Positions 1-10,487 of a stretch of DNA of 64,000 nucleotides are shown in pieces. The stretch spans positions 62,001 through 126,000 of the forward strand of contig CAUJNA010003782.1 of NCBI GenBank assembly GCA_963377175.1. Reading direction: 5' to 3'. The position numbers and the translations under genes are program-made. The stretch comes from Effrenium voratum (Eukaryota > Sar > Dinophyceae > Suessiales > Symbiodiniaceae). Position 1 is the first letter of the stretch. The number at the start of each line of letters is the position of its first letter. Below the pieces are notes generated by a model. The model did not search any database. It worked only from the letters and a program-made list of their open reading frames with translations, and was not told the DNA's origin.

Positions 1-290
1 ACATAAACCTTAATCCACCAAAGGCAATATGAATTCCACTGAACCTGTAGGTTTCCTAGGTTGGTGCTCGTTGTTTTGCTAATTACTCGTTCAGCGGGTG
101 TATCATTTCCTTAGGCCCGGCATTAGCTTGGTGTTCGGCTTCCACTGATGTCCCTAAGGCTCTCCCCCGCCTAAAGAAACATAAGAAAACCATGTGTATA
201 TATATATATATGTTTATAATGAAGCAATACTGAAAACAAAAGAACACAAAACAAAACACATTGCAGAGGGCCGCCCCCATGCTCGCTCAG

Positions 291-411
291 GAAGATCTCG
301 GGCCATGCGAGGGCGCCCTTGGGCCGCGCGGTGTCCATGGCGGCGGTGCGCATTGGCACGGGGCGGCGGCATCAGATCCGCGTGCACGCGGCGCACGTGG
401 GGCACCCCACG
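291..411 (+). CDS. RluA-type pseudouridine synthase, exon with catalytic-domain motif
   Basis: The exon reads KISGHARAPLGRAV, then SMAAVRIGTGRRHQIRVH, then AAHVGHPT. The block TGRRHQIRVHAAHVGHP is the conserved C-terminal part of the RluA/RluC/RluD pseudouridine synthase catalytic domain. This family converts uridine to pseudouridine in rRNA or tRNA. The acceptor is AG at 289-290. The exon ends in phase 0 at 411 before a GC donor (412-413), because the next expected residues, VSDARYT, start in phase 0 at 854. The N-terminal part with the catalytic aspartate lies left of the window. Family assignment is firm; substrate and compartment are unknown. Confidence 0.85.
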
Positions 412-537
412 GCGCCTCGGGCGGCAATCTGATCAACGGGGGGCGCTGAGCGGCTGATCGCAGGTCCGAGGGTTGGTCGGAAATCCCCCGAAGCTGGAAG
501 CAATCCCAAGCTCCAAGCCACCAAGCCCAACCATGAG

Positions 538-650
538 CATAGGTGTCCTTCTTGGTTGTTTGGCTTAAACAAGTAGGAGGCGAATCCTGGTTACCTGGTG
601 GTTCAATTTATTTATCAGGGGCACCTATTTTCCAAAAAGGACACCTACTG
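538..650. mobile_element. Repeat family E, copy 1 (TIR element)
   Basis: The ends are gcataggtgtcc and ggacacctac, an imperfect terminal inverted repeat. The inner part carries the family marks (flanking a 'ttggtt.gtttggct' block and a 'ccaaaaaggacacc' end). It lies inside the first RluA intron. Other copies are at about 46643, 50840, 55499 and 55747. Confidence 0.7.
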
Positions 651-853
651 TATGGTCTTGATCCTATGGTGACGTGGGGGTGTCGGGCCAAACTACGGCT
701 TGCATGGACTTGATCCTATGGATCAACTGTCCATTTGACGGTGGGGGTTTTGGGCTAATCGGCTAGCCACGGCTTGTTTGACAACTTACGTGCCCAGAGC
801 GAGAGAAAGGCACAGGGGAGCCTGCCTTGTTGCTTCACCGACGGCACACCGAG

Positions 854-943
854 GTCTCCGATGCGAGGTACACCGCAGAGCCGACCTTTGCAGCCGATGT
901 CGCCTGGTGCCAGCGGAACTTCCTGCATCGCTACAGCGCCCCG
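854..943 (+). CDS. RluA-type pseudouridine synthase, second exon in window
   Basis: Thirty codons read VSDARYTAEPTFAADVAWC followed by QRNFLHRYSAP. This continues the RluA domain directly after HVGHPT: V.DARY.A..TF.AD..WC.RNFLHR is the usual eukaryotic RluA continuation. Acceptor AG is at 852-853 and donor GT at 944-945, with phase 0 on both sides. The preceding intron (412-853) is GC-AG and holds repeat E copy 1. Confidence 0.85.
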
Positions 944-1064
944 GTGCTGAAGCCTTGAACACTGCAAGTAGATACCCAGGGTTCTTTCAGATTGTGCACG
1001 TTCTTCATACACTAGTTTATGGAGGTTCCCCAGGATTCTGCAATCGATGATAAGGGGCTCACCA

Positions 1065-2003
1065 ACACACAAACAAAGACACAAAGACACAAATACACAA
1101 GGCAAACACGCAGACACACACAGAGAGACACACAGACGCTGCTGACACTGACACACTGACACACTGATACACTGACACACTGACACACTGACACACACAC
1201 ACACACTGACACACTGACACACACTGACACACAGACTGACACGCACACTGACACGCAGACTGGCACACACACACACACTGACACACTGACACACACACAC
1301 ACTGACACACACACACACACACACACACTGACACACACACACACACACTGACACACACACACACACTGACACACACACACACACTGACACACACACACAC
1401 ACACTGACACACACACACACACACACTGACACACTGACACACTGACACACTGACACACTGACACACTGACACACACGCACACACACACACACACACACTG
1501 ACACACACACACACACACACACTGACACACACACACACACACACACTGACACACACACACACTGACACACACACACACACACTGACACACACACACACAC
1601 TGACACACACGCTGACACACACACACACACATTGACACACACACTGACACACACGCTGACACACACACACACACACATTGACACACGCACAGACACACGC
1701 ACATACACACGCGCAGACACACGCACAGACGCACAGACGCACACACACGCACACACGCAACACCCACAACACCCACAACACCCACAACGCCCACAACACC
1801 CACAACACCCACAACACCCACAACACCCACAACACCCACCCACCCACCCACGCACCCACGCACCCACGCACCCACGCACCCACGCACCCACGCACCCACG
1901 CACCCACGCACCCATGCAGGCACGCAGGCACGCAGGCACGCAGGCAGGCAGGCAGGCAGACAGACAGACAGACACAGGCACAGGCACACACGCACACACA
2001 TGC
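1065..2003. repeat. CA-rich compound microsatellite filling an RluA intron
   Basis: About 0.93 kb of CA-rich DNA. Interrupted (tgacacac)n and (ca)n run from 1075 to 1740, (cacccacaa)n to about 1840, (cccacgca)n to 1915, and (ggcacgca)/(ggca)/(gaca)n to 1970. It makes up most of the 944-2067 intron. Long Cys/Val/Ser or Thr/His frames through it are translation artefacts of the repeat. Confidence 0.95.
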
Positions 2004-2067
2004 AACCAATGGATGTTTTCTGGCGAGTTCTGGTTGCAAAATGGAGCCTCCTGTCCAAGTCGATGAG

Positions 2068-2139
2068 TTTGGCGTATCTGCAGGCCTGCGCTTTCGTGTG
2101 GACGGCGTGGAAAGTTGGGCTTGCTGCGAGCTGCCGGAG
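2068..2139 (+). CDS. RluA-type pseudouridine synthase, third exon in window
   Basis: Twenty-four codons read FGVSAGLRFRVDG then VESWACCELPE. The LPE end joins the DLREAL start of the next exon to give the LP.DL..AL motif that follows the catalytic domain in RluA proteins. Acceptor is AG at 2066-2067 and donor GTGCGT at 2140, phase 0. The acceptor could instead be AG at 2082-2083; the frame here was chosen because it keeps phase 0 with both neighbours. Confidence 0.7.
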
Positions 2140-2442
2140 GTGCGTGAAACGCGCGGGAGACGTGAAGCTTTTTTTTTAATGCGATGTCCTAGCCTTAAGG
2201 CCTCCACTTTCTTTTGACACTCGGACGCTGGCAGACGCTTGCAGAAAAGGGAGGTTTTTTCCAGCAGAGCTGTCGAATGAATCCGGCCAATTTGGTCACA
2301 GCACGGAAGCGACCCATTTGAGCCACAATCAAACTTGGATAGCTGAAGGTTGGGGGACAATCCCACTCAGAGGTGCGGTTCTGGGGATCGTCCATTTAAA
2401 TACCGATCGGATCCGATCGGTTTTGATTCTGACCAGGCTTGT

Positions 2443-2637
2443 GGGATCACCTGGGGGTTGATTCCCACTGTGATACTTGAGGGAACATCCCTCTACATGA
2501 ACACAGGGGGCCTTAGGTTGTGGCCTAGAGAAGGCACCCTTCCCTCTCCACATGAACAACCACCAAACCTTGCGGGCCCATGATCTGTATCACAGAGGTG
2601 GTCAGTTCCCACAGCTCTCATTTTGCCTCACTTGCCC
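2443..2637. mobile_element. Repeat family I, copy 1 (hairpin element)
   Basis: The left end has tgtgggatcacc and cccactgtgatac; the right end has gtatcacagaggtgg and ttcccacagc, in inverted order. The same arms occur at 51949-52084. It lies in the RluA intron just before the 2668 exon. Confidence 0.6.
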
Positions 2638-2667
2638 CTTGCATAGAGGGCCTCTTGATCTCCGCAG

Positions 2668-2729
2668 GACCTCCGCGAAGCTCTGTGGCAGCTGCGGCCG
2701 TTGCGGCGGCCCCTTGGCAGGAAGAGGAG
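2668..2729 (+). CDS. RluA-type pseudouridine synthase, fourth exon in window
   Basis: The exon reads DLREALWQLRPLRRPLGRKR. With the preceding CCELPE it gives LPEDLREALWQLRP, typical of the end of the RluA domain. Acceptor tccgcag is at 2661-2667. The end is placed at a GT (2730), phase 2, but this is uncertain. The gene may continue downstream: a short HFAGLDASAFIEG frame at about 2963-3002 is one unproven candidate. Confidence 0.7.
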
Positions 2730-3375
2730 GTTTCCTGCTTTCGGCCGGTGGTTTCGCTATCCCAAAAACTGGAATCTCCGTAAAAAAGGCGTGCTTCTTA
2801 TTCTTGGGTACTGGGTACCCATGTTTCCAATGAGTTCTGAAACTACGACCGGAGGCGCATGGTTTGTTTTTGTTTTTGTTGTTGCGTGTTTCTTATTCTC
2901 GGTTACCCCCATTGAGTGCCAAGGAGTGGTTTGTTATGAAGCTACGGGCACCAGAGGCCCATGGTGCACTTTGCGGGTTTGGATGCTTCGGCGTTCATTG
3001 AAGGTGGGGGATCCCATAGGCCGATGTTTGTTGCGAGGCAGGTATCATGTTTTGGGCCCCTTTGCTCCCAAGTCTCTCTTCAGGAGGGTCCACTTTTGAA
3101 CTGGGTGCGGGTGCTTGAGCCGATTGCCACCAGCCGCTTTTTGGGCAAGGGTGCCCACAGTTGAGCTTCCAAGAATGGCCAGGTTTTTTGGAAGGGAAGA
3201 AAGCGAGAACTGTGCGGAGGTGATCGCTGTTCAACGTGTGGACTCAGCTTTTTAGCGAATTCTTTCTCATGGGAGGTTAGCGGGGTGCGTATATAACTTA
3301 TATAACCGTATATGGATGCGTTGCATTTGTTGCTTCAACATCCCCTCTCCTTCCTCCAGAAATTCATCATTGCAC
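2730..3375 (+). other. Intron or intergenic DNA
   Basis: Mixed-composition DNA with one short open stretch (HFAGLDASAFIEG, about 2963-3002). Nothing else recognisable. Confidence 0.4.
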
Positions 3376-3531
3376 ATGTCCAACGATTCCGAGCATGTTG
3401 CTAGGTCCAGTGCTGCATATCCTACGGGGCGTGTCTTGAGTCCTAGGTCTTCTGCCGATTCCTTGGACCTGTGGCAGGGCGAGCTGCCCCGCTGGGAAGA
3501 GATGCCGGAAGGAAAAGCCCAGACCGGTTGA
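3376..3531 (+). CDS. Candidate small ORF or terminal exon, unknown
   Basis: An ATG-started frame begins MSNDSEHVARSSAAYP and ends DSLDLWQGELPRWEEMPEGK then AQTG and a stop. An AG at 3477-3478 (ctgtggcag) could make GELPRWEEMPEGKAQTG alone a terminal exon. No family recognised. Composition is coding-like, but there is no homology support. Confidence 0.3.
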   Translation: MSNDSEHVARSSAAYPTGRVLSPRSSADSLDLWQGELPRWEEMPEGKAQTG

Positions 3532-3732
3532 GCCCATACTAATCAGCCCCAGCTTATCAATAGGGGGATGTCTCCGATTGAGGAATCATCACTTTTGGAG
3601 GGGAACACTGGCGAGATTTGGTAACGGATGTTTTGGACTTGAACACTTTTCGGGAAAGAAACAGCTTGGATATTCCGAATTGGACCCACAAAAAGTTGAG
3701 CACTTTTTGCAGAGGGGAAAACAGCAACCGAG
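3529..3732. mobile_element. Repeat families G (copy 1) and C (copy 1) side by side
   Basis: 3529-3615 carries the G marks 'agcccatactaat' and 'cacttttggaggggaacac'. 3621-3732 is a C element: gtaacggat start, 'gaattggacccacaaaaag' centre, 'cactttttgcagagggg', and cagcaaccgag at the end. C starts with GT and ends with AG, so it could be spliced as an intron on its own. Confidence 0.65.
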
Positions 3733-3735
3733 TCA

Positions 3736-4140
3736 ATGGCGGCTGTCTATTGGACGCAACAGACACGGTTCAAATACTGGCAAGTCTGGCCCCGCAACGA
3801 TTTGGGGGAGTCAGACAAGGCCACCAAAAGCGAATCGGGGACAGAACTATATAAGCCCCCCAAGCAGTTTTCTGTCCTCCTTGAACCTGGCTTAGGCTCT
3901 GTTTGTTCAATTTGCTCACCGGCAACTCTTTGCATTGATCCACTTCCCTCTCTACTCGGTGAAGATGTGGATGCCTTTTTCTGCATTGGCCCCTTGTGTC
4001 AATTGCATCCGACGAGTAAGCATCCATGCTTGACCTCACAGTCATTACGTCAATGTGGCCTGCACACTTGGCCTTGCAAGTGGGCTGTGCGCGCGATTCT
4101 TGGCTCAGTTTCACCGCAAGGTCTTGCAGTGAAGCTGTAA
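3736..4140 (+). CDS. ORF of 134 codons, unknown
   Basis: It starts MAAVYWTQQTRFKYWQVWP directly after the AG end of the C element and ends ILGSVSPQGLAVKL. Composition is varied and has no low-complexity bias. A competing + frame starting NGGCLLDATDTVQILASL and a minus-strand frame of 152 codons (3770-4228) overlap it, so strand and frame are uncertain. No family recognised. Confidence 0.3.
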   Translation: MAAVYWTQQTRFKYWQVWPRNDLGESDKATKSESGTELYKPPKQFSVLLEPGLGSVCSICSPATLCIDPLPSLLGEDVDAFFCIGPLCQLHPTSKHPCLTSQSLRQCGLHTWPCKWAVRAILGSVSPQGLAVKL

Positions 4141-4533
4141 GCCACATGCAAGTCTGAATGACGTAAACTTGTTTTCGTTGCTGCGAGAGGTCAAAGCATG
4201 TCAGTTCATATAGCCACGCTAGATCCAATGCACCTGTTTCACCAGAGCATTGACGCGGAGCTAAGCAAGTCCTTAGCCGCTTACATGTTCAATGTTCCTT
4301 GTGCACTCATGGGGTTTCATGGAGGTTCTGCTGTTAAGCCTTCACAAAAGCCAACGGCTTTGGTGTTTTCTCTTCTTTGCCTCAGATGTGTTGGCGTCCC
4401 TGGCGGACAACACAACCAGAACCATACGCTTGTCACGAAGATCATACATAGCCATGCATAAGCATACGTAGCCATACATTAACTATAAACAGGCACACAG
4501 AACCATAACTGTATTGCAGTTTCCTTTCGCGCA

Positions 4534-4614
4534 ATGGTTCTCGAACCATGCAACCACAGCTTTGTTTTGCACAAAGCCACCACGGCCACGGGCATTTTCG
4601 CCTATTGCGCCTTC
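4534..4614 (+). CDS. Candidate exon, unknown
   Basis: An ATG-started frame reads MVLEPCNHSFVLHKATTAT then GIFAYCAF, ending before a GTGTGA donor-like site. Weak: no homologue and no partner exon identified. Confidence 0.2.
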
Positions 4615-4953
4615 GTGTGATGGATGTGGCGCTGGGCAGGCGAGAGGGTTCAATCGGACCAGCCTTGGACCCGGAAAGCCGGACCAAGCTGATATGGAGC
4701 TAACATCAGCTGACAAATATGGATCCCCCAAGTCATCAACCCTTGGGGATAGTAGTGCCAGGTGGGTCCGATTTTTGGGGTCCCAGTCAGTTGCTGAGTT
4801 GGTCGCAATGCTGAACTCAACAGGCGGAAGTTGACGTGCATAGTTCAAACCCCGGCTGCTGGTCATTCAACGCGGTAGATGCAACGTGTCCAGTCCCTTG
4901 GGCCCTTGGACATGTTGGGACACAGATCCCTCGCATCTTCCCTATGGCTATTT

Positions 4954-5056
4954 GCTAACGGATCTTTGGACTTTAACTTGTTGGTTGAAACAATGGATTT
5001 TTAGAATTGCACCCACCAAAAGTTGATTCACTTTTTGCGGAGGGGCCAACAGCAAG
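4954..5056. mobile_element. Repeat family C, copy 2
   Basis: Contains 'aacggatctttggacttt', 'tggttgaaacaatgg', 'caccaaaagttgattcac' and 'tttttgcggaggggccaacagcaag'-type ends. Located in otherwise unassigned DNA between 4.6 and 5.6 kb. Confidence 0.65.
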
Positions 5057-5682
5057 TCCCCAAAAAACCGCTTGCATGGCCAGAGCCTGGTCCGCCCCAA
5101 AGGGCGGAGGATTTGAGCTGCAAAACAGTCATAATTATTTGGTTCGTCCATTTGAACACTTGCAGCCCCTGACAAATTGGAAAGCGAATATAGTTGTACA
5201 TGCGCAACCTATGCTAAAAGCTACACATGTGTTTGCTTAAATGGTTGGAACAATGATTACCCACGGCTCTTGCATACACGTTCGAATGTTTGTTGTACTG
5301 TCATGCATGATATATACATAGAAACATATATATATATATATATAGAGAGAGATATGTGTACATAATGTGCACATATCTTTATGCATGTATATAGCCCCCT
5401 CCCCCGTCCACCCCCACAATGCTGAAGCTTCCAGTTTTGCCCGCCTGCTGAGCTACATATTTTCGGCCCTATGCCACTCTTTCTCGGGCGCGCGAGGCTT
5501 GGCCACAGCCGCTCTTCCCGCAGGAGGAGCTCCTTGACTCACCTGTTGATTTGGCAAGTGGCTTTTTTTTTTGCCCTCCCGCCAATGCACGTGGAACCTG
5601 ACAGGGGGGTCCTTCAAAAGGAAATTTAGACCCCCCGGTTCCGTGGTCTTTGGTGGGAGGGTATTTAGTAGTGAGGCCTCAG
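5057..5682 (+). other. Non-coding stretch with AT microsatellite
   Basis: Includes an AT/GATA microsatellite at about 5318-5360. A possible short exon (EELLDSPVDLAS) follows cccgcag at about 5524. Otherwise no support for genes. Confidence 0.4.
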
Positions 5683-5796
5683 CTAGCCAAGGCGCCGGCC
5701 TTCCTGTGCGACTGCAGCTGGCGGGACAACTGGTTCCTCCATTTGGCAGAGGACGGGGAACGGCTCAGGTTCGCCGGTCTGCCGGTCGGTGATTCA
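5683..5796 (+). CDS. Internal exon, unknown protein
   Basis: Thirty-eight codons read [18 protein letters not shown], then [20 protein letters not shown]. Acceptor is cctcag (5681-5682). The donor GTGAGT at 5797 is close to the eukaryotic consensus. Phase 0 at both ends. It immediately precedes the 1.16 kb CA microsatellite, which therefore lies in the next intron. No family recognised. Confidence 0.6.
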
Positions 5797-5829
5797 GTGA
5801 GTCATGATGCACGCCAATTGGCGCTCCAA

Positions 5830-6990
<1,161 letters not shown>

Positions 6991-7224
6991 AAGTTGCAAA
7001 GTCACGCAGTCACACAGTCACACAGTAACACAGTAACACAGTAGCACAGTAACACAGTAACACAGACGCACACAAAAAGACACGCACGTACGCACAGATG
7101 AAACGCATACACCCTCACACACACACACACCACACGAAAGAAGAAAACACATGCGCACGCACGCAGGCACGAGAGTGCTTGCTTCATGACGAGACATGGG
7201 GGTTGCTGTGCTGCTGTGCCACAG

Positions 7225-7295
7225 GATGCCGAAGAGATCCTCAGAGAGCCGGAGGTCGACTTCGCTGCGCCGAGCGCCGCAGGCCTTGGTCTTGG
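7225..7295 (+). CDS. Internal exon, unknown protein
   Basis: Reads DAEEILREPEVDFAAPSA then AGLGLG. Acceptor is gccacag (7218-7224). The end is placed at a GT (7296), phase 2; the frame stays open another 40 codons, so the 3' border is a guess. Acidic, non-repetitive composition. Confidence 0.5.
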
Positions 7296-7339
7296 GTCAG
7301 AACGAGGGCAACCCGAATTCAGACTCGGCGTCCTCCAAA

Positions 7340-7432
7340 CCAGTTTTTTCTGTTTGCTGAAATGAATATGTGTTTTGTTTTCCTTTGTTGGTTTCAAAAG
7401 GAATTTGTCATTACTGGAAGTAAGCTTAAATT
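7340..7432. mobile_element. Repeat family H, copy 4 (degenerate)
   Basis: Shares 'tgttggtttcaaaagga', 'atttgtcattactggaag' and a 'cttaaattgaag' end with the better copies at 34131, 50262 and 51883. Confidence 0.55.
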
Positions 7433-7467
7433 GAAGTGACTCATGTTTGTGTTTGGAACAAATACAG

Positions 7468-7620
7468 GTGGACAGCCGCATTCTGTTTTTGGACAGCCAT
7501 CTAGGCCCTACCTTTCGCGTGATATTGAGGATGCTAGACGTATGCTCCGGAAATGCCTTCGAGAGCTTTGGAAAGGCCACCCGAGGATTTGAGCTGGCCA
7601 TTGCCCAAAGCGAATCGACC
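7468..7620 (+). CDS. Internal or terminal exon, unknown protein
   Basis: Reads VDSRILFLDSHLGPTFRVI, LRMLDVCSGNAFESFGKAT, RGFELAIAQSEST, then a stop at 7621. Acceptor is atacag (7462-7467), phase 0. Strongly coding-like over 51 codons. It may end at the TGA or be spliced just before it. No family recognised. It probably belongs to the same gene as the 5683 and 7225 exons. Confidence 0.6.
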
Positions 7621-7773
7621 TGATCTGACCTTTTAGTTTTCCGGGGTTGGTCGATTTGTTTAGTGATGACCCCAAAAGGTTAACCTTGTATTTTCAGGTC
7701 TTTTGGGCAAGTGAGCATAAGTTTGACTTCTTCCATTTGAGTTTTTGGAAGATTGCCACCTATCATCTCTCAG

Positions 7774-7826
7774 GCAACCAGAGCCGCAGCCGGCCTTGGC
7801 AGATGCTGCAAGACCTGGTGCAGCAG
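7774..7826 (+). CDS. Candidate exon, unknown
   Basis: After tctctcag, one frame reads NQSRSRPWQMLQDLVQQ. Two other frames are also open, so support is modest. Confidence 0.25.
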
Positions 7827-8032
7827 GGGTGGGGCGGGTGTATTGGTTTGAGAAATGGGTGGGGGTGCTGTCCAAGGCAAATCAAACAACCGCGCAATGA
7901 AAGTGAGGCGACCCGAATCATCTCAGAGTTTGTCATCTCAGAGTTTCGAGACCAGATCCGGGATGATTTGGGCTGCATGGCCTCAGATCGGAGCTAGCTC
8001 CGAGCAAACAAGCAACTGTGCCGTGCCTTTCT

Positions 8033-8140
8033 CCTGTTTTAGTGGAACAAATGGTGCACCCCCACATTTCCCCATATTGAGAGGAGTTCTTCCTGTTTTG
8101 GTGGACAAAACAGGTGCATCCCCACATTTCCCCACATTGT
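8033..8140. repeat. Direct repeat, two units of about 52-55 bp
   Basis: The motif 'cctgttt...gtggaacaaatggtgca' followed by 'ccccacatttcccca' occurs twice in tandem, with some divergence. Confidence 0.75.
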
Positions 8141-8145
8141 TTCAG

Positions 8146-8202
8146 CCGACTTGTTGGGCGTACTTGAAGCCCTGGATGGACAAAGTTCTCTGGCGCCTTT
8201 CG
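8146..8202 (+). CDS. Internal exon, unknown protein
   Basis: Follows a good acceptor (ttgtttcag, 8137-8145). The preferred frame reads DLLGVLEALDGQSSLAPF, ending before GTGCCA. A second frame (PTCWAYLKPWMDKVLWRL) is also open. Confidence 0.4.
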
Positions 8203-8849
8203 GTGCCAGACTCTGCAGCCGCGATGCTGGATGGGTGAAGATCAGCGGAAAGGCTCGGTGCGCTGCGCCTAGAATCGACGTAATCCGAGGCACTTCCTGG
8301 CATTTCCTAGTCGCAGGCATGGGTTGGTGTGCGAGCGCTTTCCGGCTCATGGTCTTGCAATTTGCAACAGCCCAAGTTGGTAGGCTCCTGGGGGCAATGC
8401 CCTGAACTTGATGTGGACACTACCTTAAGAGTCAAGAGATTGTCTCGAAGCTGATGCACTGCGTTTACACTGGCGCAAAGCTCGGATATTGTACCGCAAT
8501 CCACACTCAGTCTTGTTGGCCAAGTAATGCCAAGTATTCGCCTCTTCACGTCAACTTTATGTTCATTGGCAGTGCGCATTCCATTTAGAATATTTGAGGT
8601 AGAATGGTGGCTGTCTGGGCTAGCATTCCTCAAATGCGCCGAGCTTGCAGCAGTGGGTGGCTCGTATTCGTGGTTGGTCAGTTCTGGCTTGCGAATCCAT
8701 ATCCATGTTGCCTATAGCCAGCTTCATCGTTCTTGGATCAAGCTTTTGTTTGTTTTTTGGTCCTGTGAATTTCTAGAAGTGGGCTGCCAAAAAGGAACAG
8801 TTGGTTGTTTTTGTTGCCAAGCTTGTCCACGGGTTGCTTGTGAAGCCAG

Positions 8850-8988
8850 GCCTACCGCTTCAACCCCTTCTGGATCACCGAGGGGCACATTGCCCTCCGT
8901 GAGGGGATCTTCGAGGCCCTCTGCGTGCCGGGGCTCATCGTCTCGGACTTGCCGCTTGGATCCGCGTGCCTGGAGAGGGGCGGGGATG
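8850..8988 (+). CDS. Exon 1 seen of a long unknown gene (8.85-12.02 kb)
   Basis: Reads AYRFNPFWITEGHIALREG, then IFEALCVPGLIVSDLPLG, SACLERGGD. Acceptor gaagccag (8842-8849); donor GTGGGA at 8989, phase 1, which fits the 2-nt start of the next exon. The next intron begins with an extreme G-run. The protein is not recognised; the run of exons to 12024 looks like one gene because phases are compatible at several junctions. Confidence 0.65.
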
Positions 8989-9009
8989 GTGGGAGGGACG
9001 CCGGAAGTG

Positions 9010-9160
9010 CGGCTGCGGGTTCGAGCTGGCCGGGGGGGGGCGGTAGGGAGAGGGGAAGGGGGAGGGGGGAAGGTGGGGGGGGGGGGGGCCCGGGGGTAGG
9101 GGGGCAGGGGTGGGGGTAAGGGGGGTGTTGGGGGGGGAGGGGGGGTGGTGGTTTCTTTGG
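9010..9160 (+). repeat. G-run intron, potential G-quadruplex
   Basis: About 150 nt, mostly G in runs of 3 to 14 on the coding strand. It fills nearly all of the 8989-9169 intron between two coding exons. Similar shorter G-runs occur at 13548, 22727, 24232, 46998, 58988 and 61874. Confidence 0.85.
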
Positions 9161-9169
9161 GGCCGGCAG

Positions 9170-9266
9170 TGAGGCTCTGCTCTTTGCACTTCGCCTTGGA
9201 GGCGCGCGTGCTGCCGGCTGCGCGCTTCGCGCGGCGCCTGCGCTGGATGTTGCCCTGGGCACCTCG
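9170..9266 (+). CDS. Exon of the 8.85-12.02 kb unknown gene
   Basis: With a 2-nt start (phase 1) it reads RLCSLHFALEARVLPAARF then ARRLRWMLPWAP. Acceptor is ccggcag (9163-9169); donor GTTAGA at 9267. The alternative frame ALLFALRLGGARAAG is also open but breaks the phase with the previous exon. Confidence 0.5.
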
Positions 9267-9391
9267 GTTAGAGGAAGTTGGCTATCGACATGGCCGTGGT
9301 CAAAGCCGTTTTGGGATACCCTAGTTGGGGTACCTAGAGTCTCCATGACCCTTAACAAAAATGGGTCCATGACCCCTTAATTTTGGGTAAT

Positions 9392-9520
9392 GACACCATT
9401 TTTTAAGCGTCGTGGAAACTCCAGGTAGGTGCACCACCCAGCTTAGAACCTATTTTAGTGGTTGGATTGGGATGTTCATGTTCACTGGGGGTGGGATTTG
9501 GAGTTTGACCCATGGCCACA
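9392..9520. mobile_element. Repeat family D, copy 1
   Basis: Contains 'ggtaggtgcaccaccca', 'acctattttagtgg', 'ttgggatgttca' and 'tttgacccatggcca'. This is the reverse orientation of the copies at 39025 and 39933. Ends are related to ggccatgggtcaaaac / gttttgaccacggcc. Confidence 0.7.
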
Positions 9521-9547
9521 TGCTGTTGTCCTGGTTTGGTTGCTCAG

Positions 9548-9688
9548 GCAGGTTTCTTGGGTCAGGCCTTGCACGGCCGCCTTGTGACTGCGAAGGGGTT
9601 GGACACTCGTTCAGCGTACATCTCGGTTCCAATGGGAAGCAGCGATGCCGGCCGGGCTTCGACGATGGCATTTGCTGCATCCACCTAA
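9548..9688 (+). CDS. Exon of the 8.85-12.02 kb unknown gene
   Basis: Reads AGFLGQALHGRLVTAKGLD then TRSAYISVPMGSSDAG, RASTMAFAAST, followed by a stop at 9686. Two acceptors in the same frame are possible (9547 or 9565). The gene seems to continue, so a donor before the stop (for example gct|gcatcc) is likely. Confidence 0.55.
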   Translation, partial: AGFLGQALHGRLVTAKGLDTRSAYISVPMGSSDAGRASTMAFAAST

Positions 9689-9876
9689 GCAGCTTGCCAG
9701 CCTTGGCTCCACCCTGTCAAGGGTAACCAGCTTTTGACGTATGTCTTGGACGTTGGTTTTAAGCATTTGGTTCCCCGCATGGTTGCTCATCGGATGCAGT
9801 TGCACGCGCGACGCCCACATACTTGTGTTCTTCTCCGTGCTGTGACCTCAAGGCACCATGAGGCCGCATCTTGCAG

Positions 9877-9975
9877 GCTACGCAAACGAGAGGCTCAAAC
9901 GCAGAGTGCCCCTCGGGGATGCAGCTGGCAGTAGCCCTCAAGGGCAGCCCTGGGCAGCTTTGCATCCATCCTGAG
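9877..9975 (+). CDS. Exon of the 8.85-12.02 kb unknown gene
   Basis: Thirty-three codons: ATQTRGSNAECPSGMQL then AVALKGSPGQLCIHPE. Acceptor cttgcag (9870-9876); donor GTGAGA at 9976; phase 0 both ends. The 42-bp intron that follows is very short. Confidence 0.6.
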
Positions 9976-10017
9976 GTGAGACACTGCTTGGGGCCACCGT
10001 GGCCTTTGCATCCTCAG

Positions 10018-10070
10018 CGCCTGGAGGACCCTTGGGTCAAGAGGATCGCTTTGGAATTCCTGGACTGTTG
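10018..10070 (+). CDS. Exon of the 8.85-12.02 kb unknown gene
   Basis: Reads RLEDPWVKRIALEFLDC. Acceptor cctcag (10012-10017). Ends in phase 2 before GTTCCG (10071), which gives an open frame into the exon at 10120. An alternative donor at 10078 would give phase 0. Confidence 0.5.
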
Positions 10071-10119
10071 GTTCCGTGTTTGACCGCAACATCGCAACAT
10101 GGGTCCTGTGGTCTCGCAG

Positions 10120-10162
10120 CCCGATGATTGAGATCGATGTAGGTCCCATTCATGCATGTTTG
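10120..10162 (+). CDS. Exon of the 8.85-12.02 kb unknown gene
   Basis: Reads PMIEIDVGPIHACL after one leading base. Acceptor tctcgcag (10112-10119). It ends at the GTGCCT that marks the donor position of repeat family B (copy 1). Confidence 0.45.
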
Positions 10163-10267
10163 GTGCCTTTTGCTTGGATGTTAGGACTTCAACTTTTTGC
10201 CAACTAATGGGGTTTAATTGAACCACTAAAAGTTAAACTGCTGGCAGGGGAGCAGAAAGCAACCGAG
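10156..10267. mobile_element. Repeat family B, copy 1 (candidate introner)
   Basis: Family marks: 'tttggtgc', 'tgcttggatgttagg', 'aactttttgccaact', 'aaccactaaaagttaaac' and the end gcagaaagcaaccgag. The B consensus supplies a GTGC donor near its left end and AG at its right end. Other copies lie at 11862, 17690, 25849, 28354 and (degenerate) 60586. Confidence 0.75.
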
Positions 10268-10298
10268 ACATGGTCATTGTCATCTTTTGAGACTGCAG

Positions 10299-10487
10299 AG
10301 CAACAAACGCGGGGAGGCTCGCGGCTCGCGAGTGTACGGAGTTGGATCTTTCGGCCAGGCCTTTGCTGATCGTTGGGCAGCCTTTGAGGCGCGCGAAATT
10401 CGGCAAACCTCGGAACACTACAGGGAGACAAAGGCTCATATATGGCTCGCATGTTCTTCGCATCTGCCTTTCAAGTGGTTACTAAAA
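10299..10487 (+). CDS. Exon of the 8.85-12.02 kb unknown gene
   Basis: Reads SNKRGEARGSRVYGVGSF, GQAFADRWAAFEAREIRQ, TSEHYRETKAHIWLA and on to FKWLLK. Acceptor actgcag (10292-10298). The end is set at GTGCAG (10488); a GC donor at 10449 is an alternative. Charged, helix-like composition. Confidence 0.55.

Noticed and set aside
755..2366. Long Cys/Val/Ser and Thr/His reading frames (up to 435 codons)
   Set aside because: They are translations of the CA-rich microsatellite; all frames are open because CA/GT repeats lack stop codons.
8852..9370. 172-codon Pro-rich minus-strand frame
   Set aside because: Produced by the complement of the G-run intron and antisense to the AYRFNPFW exon.
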